Shown: positions 46,008 through 59,059 of the stretch, in pieces
How positions within the stretch are numbered: position 1 is the first letter of the stretch
Layout of the letters: each line of letters opens with the position of its first letter
Origin: Amblyornis subalaris
Taxonomy: Eukaryota; Chordata; Aves; Passeriformes; Ptilonorhynchidae
NCBI GenBank assembly: GCA_018881555.1
Contig: JACAXG010000168.1
Coordinates: 1,608,495 to 1,672,494 of the forward strand
DNA: 64,000 nt
Direction: 5' to 3'
Notes under the pieces: generated by a model
Database searches by the model: none
Told to the model about the DNA's origin: nothing
Seen by the model: the letters and a program-made list of their open reading frames with translations, nothing else
Made by a program: the position numbers and the translations under genes

Positions 46008-49000
46008 CTAGTTCCTAGAAACACCGTGCCCCTGCGTGCCCAGGGCAAAGTCCACGGCCTGGTGCACGCTGTGGAAGAGCAGGTGGTCCTCCCCCTCCTT
46101 GAAGAACTCCCCCCGGCGCAGGGAGCTCCTGACGGAAGGGTTGCACTGGGCCAGCAGCACGTGCACGTCGATGTCGCCGTAGTCCTTGCACACCTCCTTG
46201 AGCGTGCGGATCCCGGCCGTGTCCAGGAACTGCACCGCGCAGCAGTCGATCACTATGGTGTGGAACCCCACGGGTTCCGACCCTAAATCCGCGGGGATGC
46301 CGCCCCGGTCGTCCCCGGAGCCCGCCTCCTTCTCCCTTAGCGTTCTTTTCGCCGCCTTCTTCTTGGCCGCCTTCACCCAGCCGGGGTTGACCCCGGTCTG
46401 CTTGTAGAGGGTGGATTTGAAGCACTCCTTGTTGATGTAGTAGAGGGGAGCCTCGAACCGGAACACCACGACCCCGGGCTTGGTCTGCAGGTTCTTGTAG
46501 GCAGAGAGGGACTCGTAGGTCTCGGACTCGGCCACCCAGCCCAGCAGCGGCGCCTCCGGCCGCTGCGTGCGGAAGATGACGCAGAGCATGGAGAAGCAAA
46601 CGCCCACGAGCAGCCCGATCTCGGTGCTGACCAGCGCCGTGGCCGCCATGGTGACCCCCCAGATCACCGTGTCCACCCTGCTCAGGCGCCACATCTTGGG
46701 CAGGTCCCTGAACTTCCGCAGGGCTCCGCGCAGGTTGACGATGGTGATGACGGCGAGGACGCATTTCTGCAGGGAGTAGAAGAGAGGCGCGATCACGAGC
46801 AGGACCAGCAGGATCACCAGGCTGGTCACCACGCCGGACACCTGGGTCCTGCAGCCCGTGGACTCCTTGACCAGAGTCTTGGCGAGAGCCGCGCTGGTCG
46901 TGAAGCAGTGGAAGAAGGAGGGAATGATGTTGCAGAAGCCGATGGCGTACATCTCCTGGTTGGCCCGCACNGAGTATCCGTGCTTTTTGGCGAACATCTC
47001 CGACAGGGACACGGTGATGGCAAAGCCAATGATGGCAATGGGGATGGCATCCAAGGCCACGTTGGGAACGAGGGTCCAGTCTGGAGGGCGCGGTGGCAGA
47101 AACCCCGTCGGGATGTGGCCAGAAATGCTGGAGCCGTAATTCTCCCTCAGCTTCCCGAAGTGAGATGCCAGAGTGGCTGCCACGACCACGAAGAGTTCCA
47201 CCGGAATTGGAGCCTTGAGCTTGGATTTGAAGTGTTCATTGAGCTCTTTGGTTGGGACAAGCACAAGGAAGNACAGGAAGCTGGTGATGAGATCACAGAT
47301 GTTGGTCCTGTGGATGTTTTTGAAGATGTTTATCCAGGTGGTGATGAGGGAGCCGATGCCTCCGCTCCGAGGAATGTCCAGGCCCAGCAGGTACTTGACC
47401 TGTGAGGTCAGGACAGTGAAGGAGGCACCCGTGACAAATCCACTGAGCAATGAATCCGAGAGGTACACGGAGATGAAGCCCACTTGGAAGAAGCCCATGA
47501 CCACCTGGAAGGGATCAACCACACACAACACATCAGGACATAAATCCCACAGATTTTGTCAGCTGGGAGAAACCCAACACTGTGCATGGTCCTGGAGGAC
47601 AAGGCATGGTCTGAGCGTGGAGAAAAGTCTCCAATATTCAAACCAGGCTTTCTGGGGGTCTTAATCCCCTGAACAAGTGTTTATTGTTTGCTCTGCTAAA
47701 TATCCTGGTGGGGAAAAAAGAAAAAAAAAACAACCTGGGGAAAAAAAATCCCCACACATCTGAAATTCTGTCTGCTCTTGCCTTTTCTCTCTCAGTTCCT
47801 ATAAACTCTGTGAACTTTCCAAGGATCTAGAACTTTTCTGGTGGCCTTTGTCAGTCTCCCACTGGAGTTCAGAGCCTGCAATAAAACCACAGCCTGTGGT
47901 GGAACAACTGCCCTTTGCACTGCGGAAAGTTTGGTGCCTCTGACTCAAAGTGTGTGAGCTGCAGATCACATAAACAGAGATAGCTGGGAACTCCATGAGA
48001 ATCTCAAAGGATTACTGAAGAGAAGGCAGGTTTGGGACCTGGACTGGCTGAAATCAGCTCTGAAAAAGGTTCTCTTACAGCCTTGAGACTTAAGTTAATT
48101 CTAAGACATTAACAATGATTGGCTTACCTAGTTAGGCTGTAGCAACTGGCGTGAGAAGACTTGCTTGTTATGATTTGATTGTAAAGTTTCTTACACAAAG
48201 AATATGTGATTGTGGTTCAAAAAAAATAAATTAGAGGGTGTGCAGACCTATTGGTTGGCCTGATATTATTTGCCTAATATTCATAGGGACTGAAGATAAA
48301 CTAATCTGACTTCTCCATATAAAGAAGCTTAATTGCACTTCTACTTGCAAAGAATATTAAGTGCAATTCACAACTCCAAAACTGCATCCATCCCACAGTG
48401 ATGAAAACCAAAGTTCAGTGTAGCTTGGGAGGTCTAGAAAATTTCTGAAATAACTCAACATGAATTCACAGTACAAAAAGTTCCACGTTGTGTCTAAAAC
48501 CTGTGGTTTACAGTATCCCAAGCATGTTTTTTTTCCCCTCCCATACAGTTTGATTTGTTGTCACCCTGGACAGTTGAGAACAAATGAATGTGAACTCACA
48601 AACTCAAATACCACAGCTCTGCAGTACTGCTAAAAATAATCCCATTCTGGTTAATGCATAACACTCTAAAAACAAGGATACCTGCTTTAATTTCAGCAAG
48701 GAGTGAATTCTAGAATATAAGAGATATATAAATATAAAATATATTTTATCCTCTCAGTAGTATCCTTTCCATACAATGGCATGGTTTTGGCTTCAAATGG
48801 GTGAACAGCAAATTTTTAAAAGCACAGTTACGAATAAAAAGAAAACGGAGATACTTTTACTGTCCAAGTCTTTCTTTGTTAAAGGGAAATGATTAAAGAC
48901 TGGAATTAGAAGCTGATGCACCACATTTTGGCCCCATGAAATGGGGTCTAATGCAAAAAAAATAAACAGAGCTCCAGGCCACAGCGAGGAAGGTGGTGAG

Positions 49001-49865
49001 CAGACTGCGAGAGGTGAAGGTGGATGTGCAGGTCCTTACAGTCCCCAAAAGAGCAGCACTGCGAGCAGGAAATGCTGCTAAAAACGGGGAGCACCAGAGC
49101 AGTTTCCTGCACCACAGCGGCCTCCGGCCCTGCCTGAGCTGCAGCCTGAGGACACGTGCAAGCCCAGCAGNGCGGGGACGAACCTCCAGAAGAATCCCAA
49201 CTCTCCGCCCGGAACACGTGTGCGTGCGCCCCCCTCACCTGGTAAACCCCGGAGACGAAGGTCATGGTGGCGGCCACGGCCATGGCGTAGCAGGCTCTGT
49301 CACAGAGCGGCTCCGGCGCCGTCCCGTTCCCGGTGCCGTTCCCGCCCGCGCCCGGCAGCACGCTGGGCACGGCCGGCTCCGGCTCGAAGCCGGCTCTCTC
49401 CACCTCCCGATCCACCACCTGTCCCACCATCAGGCAAACCACCCCGAAGATGCTGACCGAGATGTGGCGGGAGGTGCCCAGGACGCAGTAAATGATGCTG
49501 GCGAAAAACGACGTGTACAGGCCATAAATGGGCTCCAGCCCAGCCAAGAGAGAGTAGGCGATGGACTGGGGGACCAGCAGGACCCCCACGATCACGCCAG
49601 ACATGACATCCCCCAGGAGATACTCCCTGAGTTTGTATTTAGGAAGCCACTGTAAGATGGGAAAAAACCCTAAAACGCAATCTTTCATTTTGGCTGGGGT
49701 GCAGCTGCAAGTTTTCTTTGCTTGCTTAACCAGCAGAGCCCTCATGCTCCTCTTCTCCTCCTGGGGTTCCAAGAACATTCTGTGATGGAAACTGCACTTG
49801 GCATCATCCCCTTCTGGCCCTTCCGTCCCCGCACAGACGTTGCTGGTCTCTGTCATTGCTGCCAT
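46008..49865 (-). CDS. SLC26A2: Sulfate transporter SLC26A2 (DTDST), two coding exons
   Basis: Predicted 707-residue sulfate/chloride (and oxalate) exchanger of the plasma membrane; the human protein has about 739. In the family it feeds cytosolic sulfate for proteoglycan sulfation, especially in cartilage. The coding join is 49865-49239 (209 codons) and 47504-46008 (498 codons plus stop). The first coding exon follows a good acceptor (ctttgtgtttttag), and ATG-GCA-GCA-ATG offers two near starts. The intron is phase 0 after G-V-Y-Q. Diagnostic segments include L-Q-W-L-P-K-Y near residue 72, [20 protein letters not shown], and N-G-T glycosylation sites near 174-181. Later come [19 protein letters not shown] (Lys418 at the anion site) and a STAS domain (about 540-700) with Q-F-L-D-T-A-G. 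The STAS insert carries a K/R/E-rich stretch. Two codons contain N. The human gene has the same two-coding-exon layout. Confidence 0.97.
47505..49238 (-). other. Intron of SLC26A2 (1,734 bp, phase 0)
   Basis: Bounded by cag/gtgagg and ccttccag/gtggtc on the minus strand. It is AT-rich with no repeat that I can name. Confidence 0.92.
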
Positions 49866-51075
49866 CACCAGGACTCACTAAAAACACAAAGAAAGATCAT
49901 TAAACCACAAATGAATACAGTACAGTGTGAGACTTTTCTATAGAGTGAACACAGCGCTTATGAAAAGCAAGGGCTGACAGTCTCAGTTCAGCAGACAGAA
50001 AGCAATTTCCAAGCAAACTGGCAAAGAGCCTCCCCACTGTATCCCTGTCAGACAAGGAATGACCTCTCCCAGGAGGGAAGCTGATACGCTGTGGAATACA
50101 CCTGCTGCTGGCAGTGTTGTGAAATGGGAAGGAATGCAGCAGCACTGCCTTTCTGGGAGCTTCCTGGAGAAGATCTCTACCTGCAAAGCCAGACAGAGGG
50201 TTTATTGCAGGCCCACAGCCATTCCAGTTCAGCTGCTGAACATTAACTCCAAGTGGGACATTTCCAGCAAAGCACAGCTTGGTCTGCATTTCTGGTGGGT
50301 TATTTTTGTTGAATGCACTGATTGCAGCTGCCAAATACTGTGAAGATATGTTACCCAAGAAGTGGCTTTTTTACAGCCAACGACACATTGCAAAAACAAT
50401 GCACTTCACACCTTTGAAAAGCTGGTTTTTCAAGTAAATTCCACCTGATCCAAACAACGTACACAAGTGGAAAGCACATTAAAGGGCGCAGTGAAAGCTA
50501 GGTGGAACACTTCTGCTAGAAGTTGTGCTCTAGTCCAAGCTGCCCACAGACAGTAAAACAGGGTGATTACACCAATAATTGACTACTGGAAACATACTGC
50601 CTGACTGGGAAAGAGCAAAGTCTTGATGGGACAAGCCCAAATGAAACTTGACAACACCAAGTGACTGTCAGCACTCACACAGCACTTCCAGAAAACATCC
50701 AGGAAACTCCTTCAGCCCCAATACCTGCTACTACCAGTACACTGAGGCTGTTTCAGCCAGAACCCCCCTGGGCTGGGGCTACAGTGCAGTCAAGGTGACA
50801 CCCAGCAGAACCCTGAGCAGTGTCACTGCCAGGCTTCCCTTTGTGGCACTGCAGTCCCTGAGTGCCAAGGACAACACAGATCTCATGTGCTGCTCACACC
50901 AACCATATCCCTGTCCAAGCAATGTTCACCACTGAATTAGTTGTCCAATTAATTGTCTGATTGTCCTAAATTAATTGCACCAAGTAATAAATTGCTACTG
51001 GAACTGGCAGTGCTGAGGATGCCACTCGAGTCTGCCTCAAAATGTGTTCACTTAATCACCCCTTCACAAGTAGCT

Positions 51076-51330
51076 ATAAAATCACAGAATCGTAAAGCCA
51101 TTCAGGTTGGAAAATCCCTCAGATCACCGAGTCCAACCACTCCCAGCACTGCCAGGGCCACCACTAACCCATGTCCCCAGGTGCCACATCCACACAGCTT
51201 TTAAATCCCTCCGGGGATGAGGACTCCAGCACTTCCCTGGGCAGCTGTACCAGGGCTGGACAACCCTACTGGTAAAGAAAAATTCCCTAATTAAAACACT
51301 CTATCCCCTCAGTGTGAGTCTCTCAAAAAC
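51076..51330 (-). mobile_element. CR1 LINE 3' end, minus strand
   Basis: Begins atcacagaatcgtaaagcc and continues with ttcaggttggaaaatccctc, gatcaccgagtccaaccact, ccactaacccatgtccccag, a ctccggggatgaggactcc block, and gggcagctgtaccagggctg. It lies in the SLC26A2 intron in the same orientation as the gene. Confidence 0.93.
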
Positions 51331-51861
51331 ACGGGAGGGGAGGAGTGAGAGAAGTGAGTCTGTGTGGTACCTCCTGTCTTAGAACAGCCTGAGCAAAGGA
51401 ACCCACAGGAGCAGAAGCAGCTACAGAACTTAAAATTTAGAATGGCTTTTCAGACACTTCTAGAACCAATTAGACAGGAATTCCACCCAACTAATCCAGC
51501 TCTTCCACCTCACACCGTGGTGTGCTTGTCCCTGGAGCTGCAGAGCTCTCTAAAGTCAACACACGGCAGATCCTGACAGAAAATACCAGGGGAGGAGTTT
51601 CACATTTTATCTCCTGCTCCGTGCTGGGACTCCCAAAAGGTGTTTCCATTTGCCACGGACCCGGACAGGGAGCGTCTGTTTGGTGGGTGAGCTCCTGCAC
51701 CTCCCAAACAACCAAACCCAGGCACTCTTTGCCAGCCTGAACTGAACTGGTACTGAAAGGGAGCCACACTTCAAACTGAGACCCCAAACCACGGACAGCC
51801 CGGTGGCAGCAGCAGGGATGGATTTTGTGTGAGACAGGGGCTGTAGCCCTCCCCTGCTGTA

Positions 51862-52085
51862 ATATCCCAGGATCACTGAGGCTGGAAAAGCCCTCCCAGA
51901 CCATCGACTCCAACCTGTGACCAATCCCCATCTTGTCNCCAGCCCAGAGCACTGAGTGCCACATCCAGTCCCTCCTTGGACACCTCCAGGGATGGGGACT
52001 CCAAACCTCCCNGGGCAGCCCCTGCCAATGCCTGAGCATTCCTTCCAGGAAAAAATTCCTCCTGAATCATGACCTATCACAACCT
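51862..52085 (-). mobile_element. CR1 LINE 3' end, minus strand
   Basis: Same subfamily as 16568: atcactgaggctggaaaagc, cccagaccatcgactccaac, agcccagagcactgagtgcc, gggactccaaacctccc, gggcagcccctgccaatgcc, and a final aaaaattcctcctg. Confidence 0.92.
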
Positions 52086-54950
52086 ACACAGCTCGTGCTT
52101 TGTTACATGCCGGGGCAGACACCTTGTAAAAATGAACTTCCCTTGGCTAATCCTTTCCAATTCGGTTTCTTTANTCTGTTTTAGAATAATTATGGGCTCA
52201 GAAAAGCCACATGAAGAATCTGGATCTTTACAGTGAGGAAACATGAACTGCAAGAAGTGACACGCTCAAGAAGACACCGTGATCATGCCTGGGGGAGACC
52301 CCACCCCTCCCTTGCAGGTTTCCAATCTCAGCTACCTGCAGGACTGCAAGGTGTGCTCAGGGGTGATTTACAGCACTCACAACCCCCCCAGATACGACCC
52401 AGTGAGAATGAAGTACATATTACAAAAGCCTGTGTCTGCTGTACTCTGCATAAGCACATTCTGGAGCTGTATTTGCTCAAGCAGTTTTATTTGTTTTACC
52501 AGCATAGAGTTACACATCAAAAAGCTTCTCACCCACCCAAGGCTCAGCAAATCGAGACAGCAAAAGCTGAGGGGGAAAAAAAATCAACCCAGGCTACTTC
52601 TTATGTGTAGGAGATTACTTGGGTGAGTTTGCTTTCTGAGATTTTAATAAAGATTTCAGAAGTGAAAATCCTTCTGATTCCACTGTCCCTTATCCAGGAC
52701 TTGCAGGCAGCTCACTCAAAGCCGGGGATTTTCTGAATGNGCCAGGGAATTCCAAGGCAAACCCCAGACAGCTCAGTTTAGTGCTGCTGTAAAACATCTG
52801 CCTGGGAGGTGATGCCTGGGTCTCAGTCGTGTCCAGACAGTAGGGAAATGTTCTAAGTAAAAATCTTTTTTGGCTACAGAACTCTGAGCATATACTGGGC
52901 CTTTGTGTTGACTTGCATGACAGCTTTCTCTGCATGGCATGAAAGGGACCTTTCACCACACACTCCCTGCCTCTTGCCATGTCAGGATACTAGGAAATGA
53001 CACAATTTCCAACACTCATTTCACCCTTTTCTGCCTCCAAGTGCTGCCCTGTATTAATTTTGTAACCGTTAGCCCAGGCTTGCCTAATAAAACTGGATTT
53101 TGTTCTTAAATATAAAAAAAACNCACCCTGAGAAAACCCCCTTTGGTTCAGTGGGTTGGACACTGAAGGACATTCTGTACATTTAACTGGAAAGGGAGCT
53201 ACTGTGGTTTTTATTCTGAAAGCTGCCATTTACACACAACCGTGTATGCCTAGAATTCACTTTTATCATCTCCTTTTGGCCTGAGTAAGATCTTCAGGGA
53301 GTGTCTGGTTGCCACGAACTTTGCTTAAGATAAAAACACTGCAACACAGAACTGAGGAAATTTCCAGTATCTGTTATCAACTGACTGCCATAAAATAAAG
53401 ATATGGGGAGGTCCTGCAGTTTGTAAAAGTCATCAGATCTCCCGACTATTTCTGGAGCCTATCTGGGCCTTTCCTTCTGATTCCCATGATGTGGCAGCAT
53501 CTGCCTGGCTTCTGTTTTTGGGGNAGCACTACCTGCAGCTCAGGGCTGGCGTGGACTTCACTCCTCTGACACAGATCAGTCACCTTGGGAGTAAGAGAAA
53601 GATGGATTGTGAAGCTCACTCACCTGCTGAAATCACATACTACAAGTTGAAACTTCAGATGTGAGCATCTAAGTGTAGAAACTAAATCAAAAGTAAATCA
53701 AAAGTATTTTTTCTGTAACACCTATCTCAGTTTTCCAGATTATTTTTCTACGTTGGAGTTGTCACTGTATGTGATCACCACCCACCCTCATGGCTTGCTA
53801 GACATGAGAAGTTACATGCATTTCAAATCAAATGTATAAATCCATAATCTAAAAAGACACGAACCATTTCTGAAGAGTTGTAAAGGAGGTGAATCAGAAA
53901 TCCAAGTTCCACACGAACTGAACCAGAGCTGGGCCCTTGGAAAATGCCCCCCCCATGAATATAAAAGGAAAGCATATCACAATATTTTGACAACTAAATC
54001 TTTGACCTTACTCTTGTTGGACAACAGCCTTTTTCAAATAATGTCTTTACTGTTGTGGAGCAACAAGGAAATTCAATATCACGGTGATAACACCGAGATA
54101 AGCACTGGAACAACACTGCATGCACCTTGGAATTCGACAAAATCAGTCATATCCTCCAACAAAACATTCAAGCCACAAACATTTGCTTCCACAAGGGACT
54201 GAAAATAAGGTGAATACTGAAAACCACGTTTAAGGAACACATTTGGGAACAGAGCTGCCTTACTTTTGGCACAATAACCAATAACCAGCCATCCACTCAT
54301 GCGGGAAAACCTGCAAAGCCGGACAATAAAACCTCGCTGGTGTGAAATGTGGGATCTCCTCCTACTCCAAATGTCAGCTCTCCCGAGCAGCAGCAGCAGC
54401 CTCGCACAGCCCACAGCCGCTTTCTTTCATGGAAGATTCCATGGAATTGGCTCCCTGCTGGCAGCCAGATCTTCCAGGGAAGTTGTGTCACCTCCGAAGA
54501 GCAGCTGAACGTGCTGGCTGTTCCGCTCTACCCTGCTCGAAGCAGATCCCCCTGCAGATCCCTCCGGCAGGTTCCATCCCACCCGGATTTCTCATGGAGA
54601 GTTTGCCAAGAGGTCNTTTCAGCAAGTTATTCCTAGGATAGAGCCCTTCTCCCGCCCTTTCCGTTAGCAGGGAAAGGTGGAACACTGAGGAGCTGTGTTG
54701 GGCAGCGAGGATGGGCTGAGGAGGAGCCGCACGAAGCAATTTCCTCGGGCAGCAGCTGCCAACGCAGCCCAGGGCACCCCAGGNTGCCCACCACAGCCCG
54801 AGCTGCATCCACAGGGCTGGGAGAGACACCGTCCGGCTCCCGACGGGAACCCACCGGGATAGCGCCGGATAACGCAACNGCGCTGGCTGTTGTGCTTTAA
54901 TTAACAAAAATTAATAAAATGAATAAAAACCCGCAAGGAGAACAGACAGC
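52086..54950. other. Intronic DNA, nothing recognised
   Basis: No supported exon or repeat family inside the presumed SLC26A2 first intron. Confidence 0.4.
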
Positions 54951-54959
54951 AAGAACTGC

Positions 54960-55650
54960 GCGCGCTGTTTACCTCCCGAAGCTGCGCGGTTTCGCCGAGC
55001 GCTGGGGCGTCGCTCTGGGAGCCAACCCAACATTCACGGTCCCGGGAGAGCGAAGGGGAAGCGAGAGCAGCATTTCGGCTTTTAACACGACACTCACCCT
55101 CGGGGCCCCACCGCCTTCCTGCCCGGCCTCCCGGCGGACCCCCGGCTTCCGTGGGCCACTTTCCTTCTCCTGCTGGTCCCCGCAGCCGCTCCCGGGGGCA
55201 GCGAGCAGCAGCAGCAGCAGCAGCAGCAGCAGGGCAGGGTCCGCAGCCGGGCCCCGCCGCCGCCCCGACCCCTGCGCGCCCCCTTCCCTCGGCACTCACC
55301 GCACCGCCCGCGGCTCCCCGGGCACCCGGGGCGGCTGGGACCGACGCACGGACGGACAGGCGGACAGAGAGACAGCCGGACAGACAGCAGGAAGGATGGA
55401 GGGACAGAGGCACCGCTCGCCCGCGGCGGGTCCCGGCAGCACCGCCCCGCGCCGGGCAGGGAGGGCCGGGCAGAGCCGCGCCCCCCGCCCCCCCGGCCCG
55501 GGCACTTCCTGGTGGACTCCACGTGGCCGCGGTGAGGAGAGGTCTGGGAAAGCTGGTGCAGAGTGTGCCTCCCTGGTCCTGGTCCTTTACCCAGGGAAAA
55601 GAACCGTCCTGCAGCGAGGAACGAGCCGGGGGCACTCGCTCCGGTGTTAG
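54960..55650 (-). promoter_or_regulatory. SLC26A2: CpG island, presumed SLC26A2 promoter and non-coding exon 1
   Basis: A CpG-dense block of about 650 bp sits 5.2 kb upstream of the SLC26A2 coding exon, in the position expected for its promoter. On the minus strand two strong donors lie in it: ggtgcg then gtgagtg (exon end 55300) and ccgagg then gtgagtg (exon end 55098). Either could splice to the acceptor before the coding exon, giving two alternative 5' UTRs. A (cag)9 tract and an imperfect ggacagac run (55345-55390) lie between or near them. No TATA box is evident, as is usual for such promoters. Confidence 0.75.
55206..55232. repeat. (cag)9 triplet repeat in the SLC26A2 5' region
   Basis: Nine uninterrupted cag units on the plus strand, that is ctg on the gene strand. 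They lie between the two donor sites at 55300 and 55098, so they would be in the 5' UTR if the distal donor (55098) is used and in the intron if the proximal one (55300) is used. Confidence 0.97.
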
Positions 55651-58600
55651 AGCACGGTTGAGGGCAGGGAAGTTGCACTCACGCTTTTAAATTGAAAGTA
55701 CATGGTTGATAATCTGAAGTGAGTTTAAACGTTGTGCAGATGGGAAACCGTAACTCCTTCTGGCCCCTTTTTGCTCTGGGGTACCACTGGGATTAATAAA
55801 AAATCTTTTAAAGTCCCTCAGTGGTGTTGGCTCCAGTGTCCGGGTCTGCCTGGGAGGTGCTTCCAGCTGGGAAGGATGAAGGATCCTTGACAATGTGGAT
55901 ATTAAAAATGCCAGGTTTCTGTTCAGTACTGTGCTTTTATCTCTGGGCTGGAGGTTCAAGGTCGGAGAGGCCTCGTCTGCCTTCCCTTCCTTTCCTGTTT
56001 ACACAGGAAAGCAGACGTTTCATCTCAAATCAAACATTGCCCAATATTTGCATTCCAGGTGGAGCCTTGAGCTGTCAAAAAAACCATCAATACACGGTTG
56101 GAGAAAACGAAGCCAACTTCAAGCCTGCAGAATTCATGCTCATGTCTTTCGGTGTTAAGCAAATGCTATAAATCTTCCTGTAGAAATACTGAATATTCCC
56201 ACAGAAAACATTTACCTTCTCCATGAGGGTTTAGTAGATGTCATGGTAACTAAAACAGGCAATTGCAAAGGAAACAGAAGAGCTCCCTCCCTCACCCCTG
56301 ACTATCCATTGTCAAAAGCATCAGTGACTCTGACTTCCCAATCCCCAGAGGGACTTCCACAGGAGATTTAATTGAGTTTNAAGTATATTGTGATTCCAAG
56401 AGAACCAGAGCAAATCCTTGGGAGGAGTGACATCTATGACAAAAGCATTCAAAGCCTTTTGTGTAGGGACTCTGCAGAACCCTAATAAGGAATCACAAAC
56501 CCAAGCAACAGTATTAAGAGTATTTTCATTCTTGTTCTAGAGGCACAGGCTATGGAACAACTTGGATCATCAAATACATCATGTCTTCATGGAAGAAACA
56601 GGGAAATAATATCTTCTGGGAACATGATATTAAAAAAAAAAAAATCCCAAGCATTAGTTTCTTTTCTGGACCTGAAAAAATTAGGTTGGTTTTTCTTTCT
56701 TTTTACTTTTAGACTTATTTTCTAAAAAATTGGTGGGAAAAATCCAAGCAAATATTTAAGATCATTAAATCATTTCACTTCCAACTGCTTTCCTCTTCTT
56801 GAGGTATATTAAGTTTTATGGTTAACATCTTTCTGTGCTGAGGGAACCTTTGGCCTTGGGGAAATGTGCCTCTGGCCTCCTCATGCCCCAGAATCTCCTG
56901 CCAGGGAGCTGAGGTTTGCTGACACACAAATGCCAGCATGTGCCATCTGCCCATCCCACTCAGCCTGCCTGGCAAACCCTCTGCTTCTCCATCATCTTCA
57001 GAATATCAAATCTCCACAGACCAGTTTCTCAGACTGCAAAATAACCTTGGAAAATGCTTTGTTCCACCAAGCAGGTAGTCCTGGGCAGCCCAGGACAGCC
57101 CTCCCTCCCTGCCTCTTGTCCAGCCCCGCTGTGCCCTGGTCCCACCTGGCAAATTGCTCTGCAGGCTCTTTTGTGATGGTGTTATCAGCCCTAATTAATG
57201 TCACACACACACACAGAGGTCTACATGTGGCAGGTCTNACTTATTTAGAAAACCCATCAGACTAAGTAACAGAAAGAGGCCTATCCTAATGCTTGAAATG
57301 CATTTAATTTAATTCACATCATTCACTGCTTGGCAAAAGCAAAAAAGAAGAGCTAAAATGAGCTACTTTACTCTAAAGGCTTCCATCAAGGATGAGACAA
57401 GTGCCAAGTAAGAATGGAATGGGTGAAGGGGAGAGGGCATAATAAAAAATGGAAGATGCAATGAATCAGAGTTCTTAGGTAATCAAAATACTTCAGCCGT
57501 AAAGATANCAAAAAGAATTAAGCTCTGTCCATATCTCAGGACTATGCACNTCACAATTATATTGCTATCGAGAAAGAGTGTTCTGCACAAACATCTGTGC
57601 AGAACTGCTGCACCCTCAGTGTGTGTCATGGTCCAACATTGTCACCTAGAGTCATAAACTAATTAGGTGATAAAATTTTCAGAGTGTTGATGTGTGTTAG
57701 AAGACTTGGTTAAATAATTGCTGGACTGCAGTGTGTTTTCTTACACTGCTTTCATCCAGTCTTGCAGCTCTTTGCTTCCTCAAGGCTAAGGCATGGAATA
57801 TTAAAACAAGTCTCAAATTCCAAGGACTCTCTTTGCAAACAAGCAAATGTGTGGGGCAATTAAACTGCACCATCAACTTAGCATCTAACTCAGAAATTCC
57901 ACCTTNCTCGNCACTCATTTTCATCCAACAGCTTTGTGAGCCTGCAGCAGGATTACAAATCCCATGTTGGAGTGAGGGTTGCTGTCTGCAGGCATTCGCA
58001 GCACTGCAGGAACTCTGCAGCAGCAGCAGCACTGAACTGCCCTGGCTGCTCAGGGCTCCTTCAGCTGGCAGCCACAGAGAAGCCCAGGCAATGGAAGTGC
58101 TGAAGGACAGGCTCAGTTCTCTTGCCTCTCTGGAGTGGTTGAGAGCAGCTGCCCTCTGTGCCTTGCTGGCTTCGNGCAGTGAAGGAATCTTTGCACAGTC
58201 ACCTCGAGCCACTGCTGAGCTCCCAAAATTTGGCCACACGCTTTGTGTCCTGCTGACAATTGATGTGTGCAGCAGAGCCAGGGCTGAGCACACAGCACAG
58301 CTTGGACAGTCCATGTAAACCATGAAGAGACACGTTACTCTAAATCTGAGATGGATTTATGTGTTTATTTTTAATCTCTGAAATCAGATACATGTTGATT
58401 AGCACAGGTGACAGAACAGACTGGTAGCCACAAGTCCTGTAAAAGCACAGAAAACTTTAGCCTTTATTTCTTGGGAGTGCCCCCACAAACAATGCTCTCA
58501 ACAGCTAATTCCTGGTGATGGTATGAAAGCATCCAGCCTTGCTTACACAGAGCTGAAGCCAGTTATTTGGTAATCCAGCCACAGTGTGACAAAGTAAGAG

Positions 58601-59059
58601 TACAAAAGTGTAATTAGACCCATGAGACAACACAGTCCAGAGTTTGGAAGGCAGCAGCAGTTGGAGATTTTATTATGTTCATGTTAATTCTTAGCACTTC
58701 TTTTTNACATTTTCATATGCTACAGAATAGATNTGAACNGAAGGNAGGGGGAGAGGTCAAGACACTTGACAGGTTCTCATTATTAGAAGTAATTTTGNTA
58801 ATACTTAACTTTGTCTTTCCATCTCAGTTCTGAGGTCTGTTTTNCACCTCTCCCTTANGTCTGGGCTTATGGGAGATAAAAATGAACTTTTGTCTCGGTT
58901 TTAGACAATTCAAAGGAGGACACTCTGGAGTGAGTCGTCTCCTCTAAAGGGTTCCANCAATCCCTCNCCACCCATAGGAAATGANTAGTAATAGATGAAA
59001 GTGAAAAAAAANCCCAAAGGNTTATTAACAAACAGAATACCCACAAGGTAAGGAAAAAA
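55651..59059. other. Intergenic DNA between SLC26A2 and the TRIM-type gene
   Basis: Mostly AT-rich. A segment at 57697-58323 is open on both strands for about 200 codons but has no domain motif. N bases are clustered at 58700-59030. Confidence 0.4.

Larger units (their letters stand above)
49887..55097 (-). other. First intron of SLC26A2 (approximate extent)
   Basis: It lies between the acceptor at about 49887 and the CpG-island donors at 55098 or 55300. It contains two minus-strand CR1 copies and otherwise unremarkable sequence. The span assumes a single non-coding first exon, as is usual for SLC26A2. Confidence 0.5.

Noticed and set aside
57697..58323. About 200 codons open on both strands
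   Set aside because: No domain motif, no splice support and N-containing codons. It was checked as a possible SPRY exon of the TRIM gene, but the LDP, WEV and LDYE signposts are absent.
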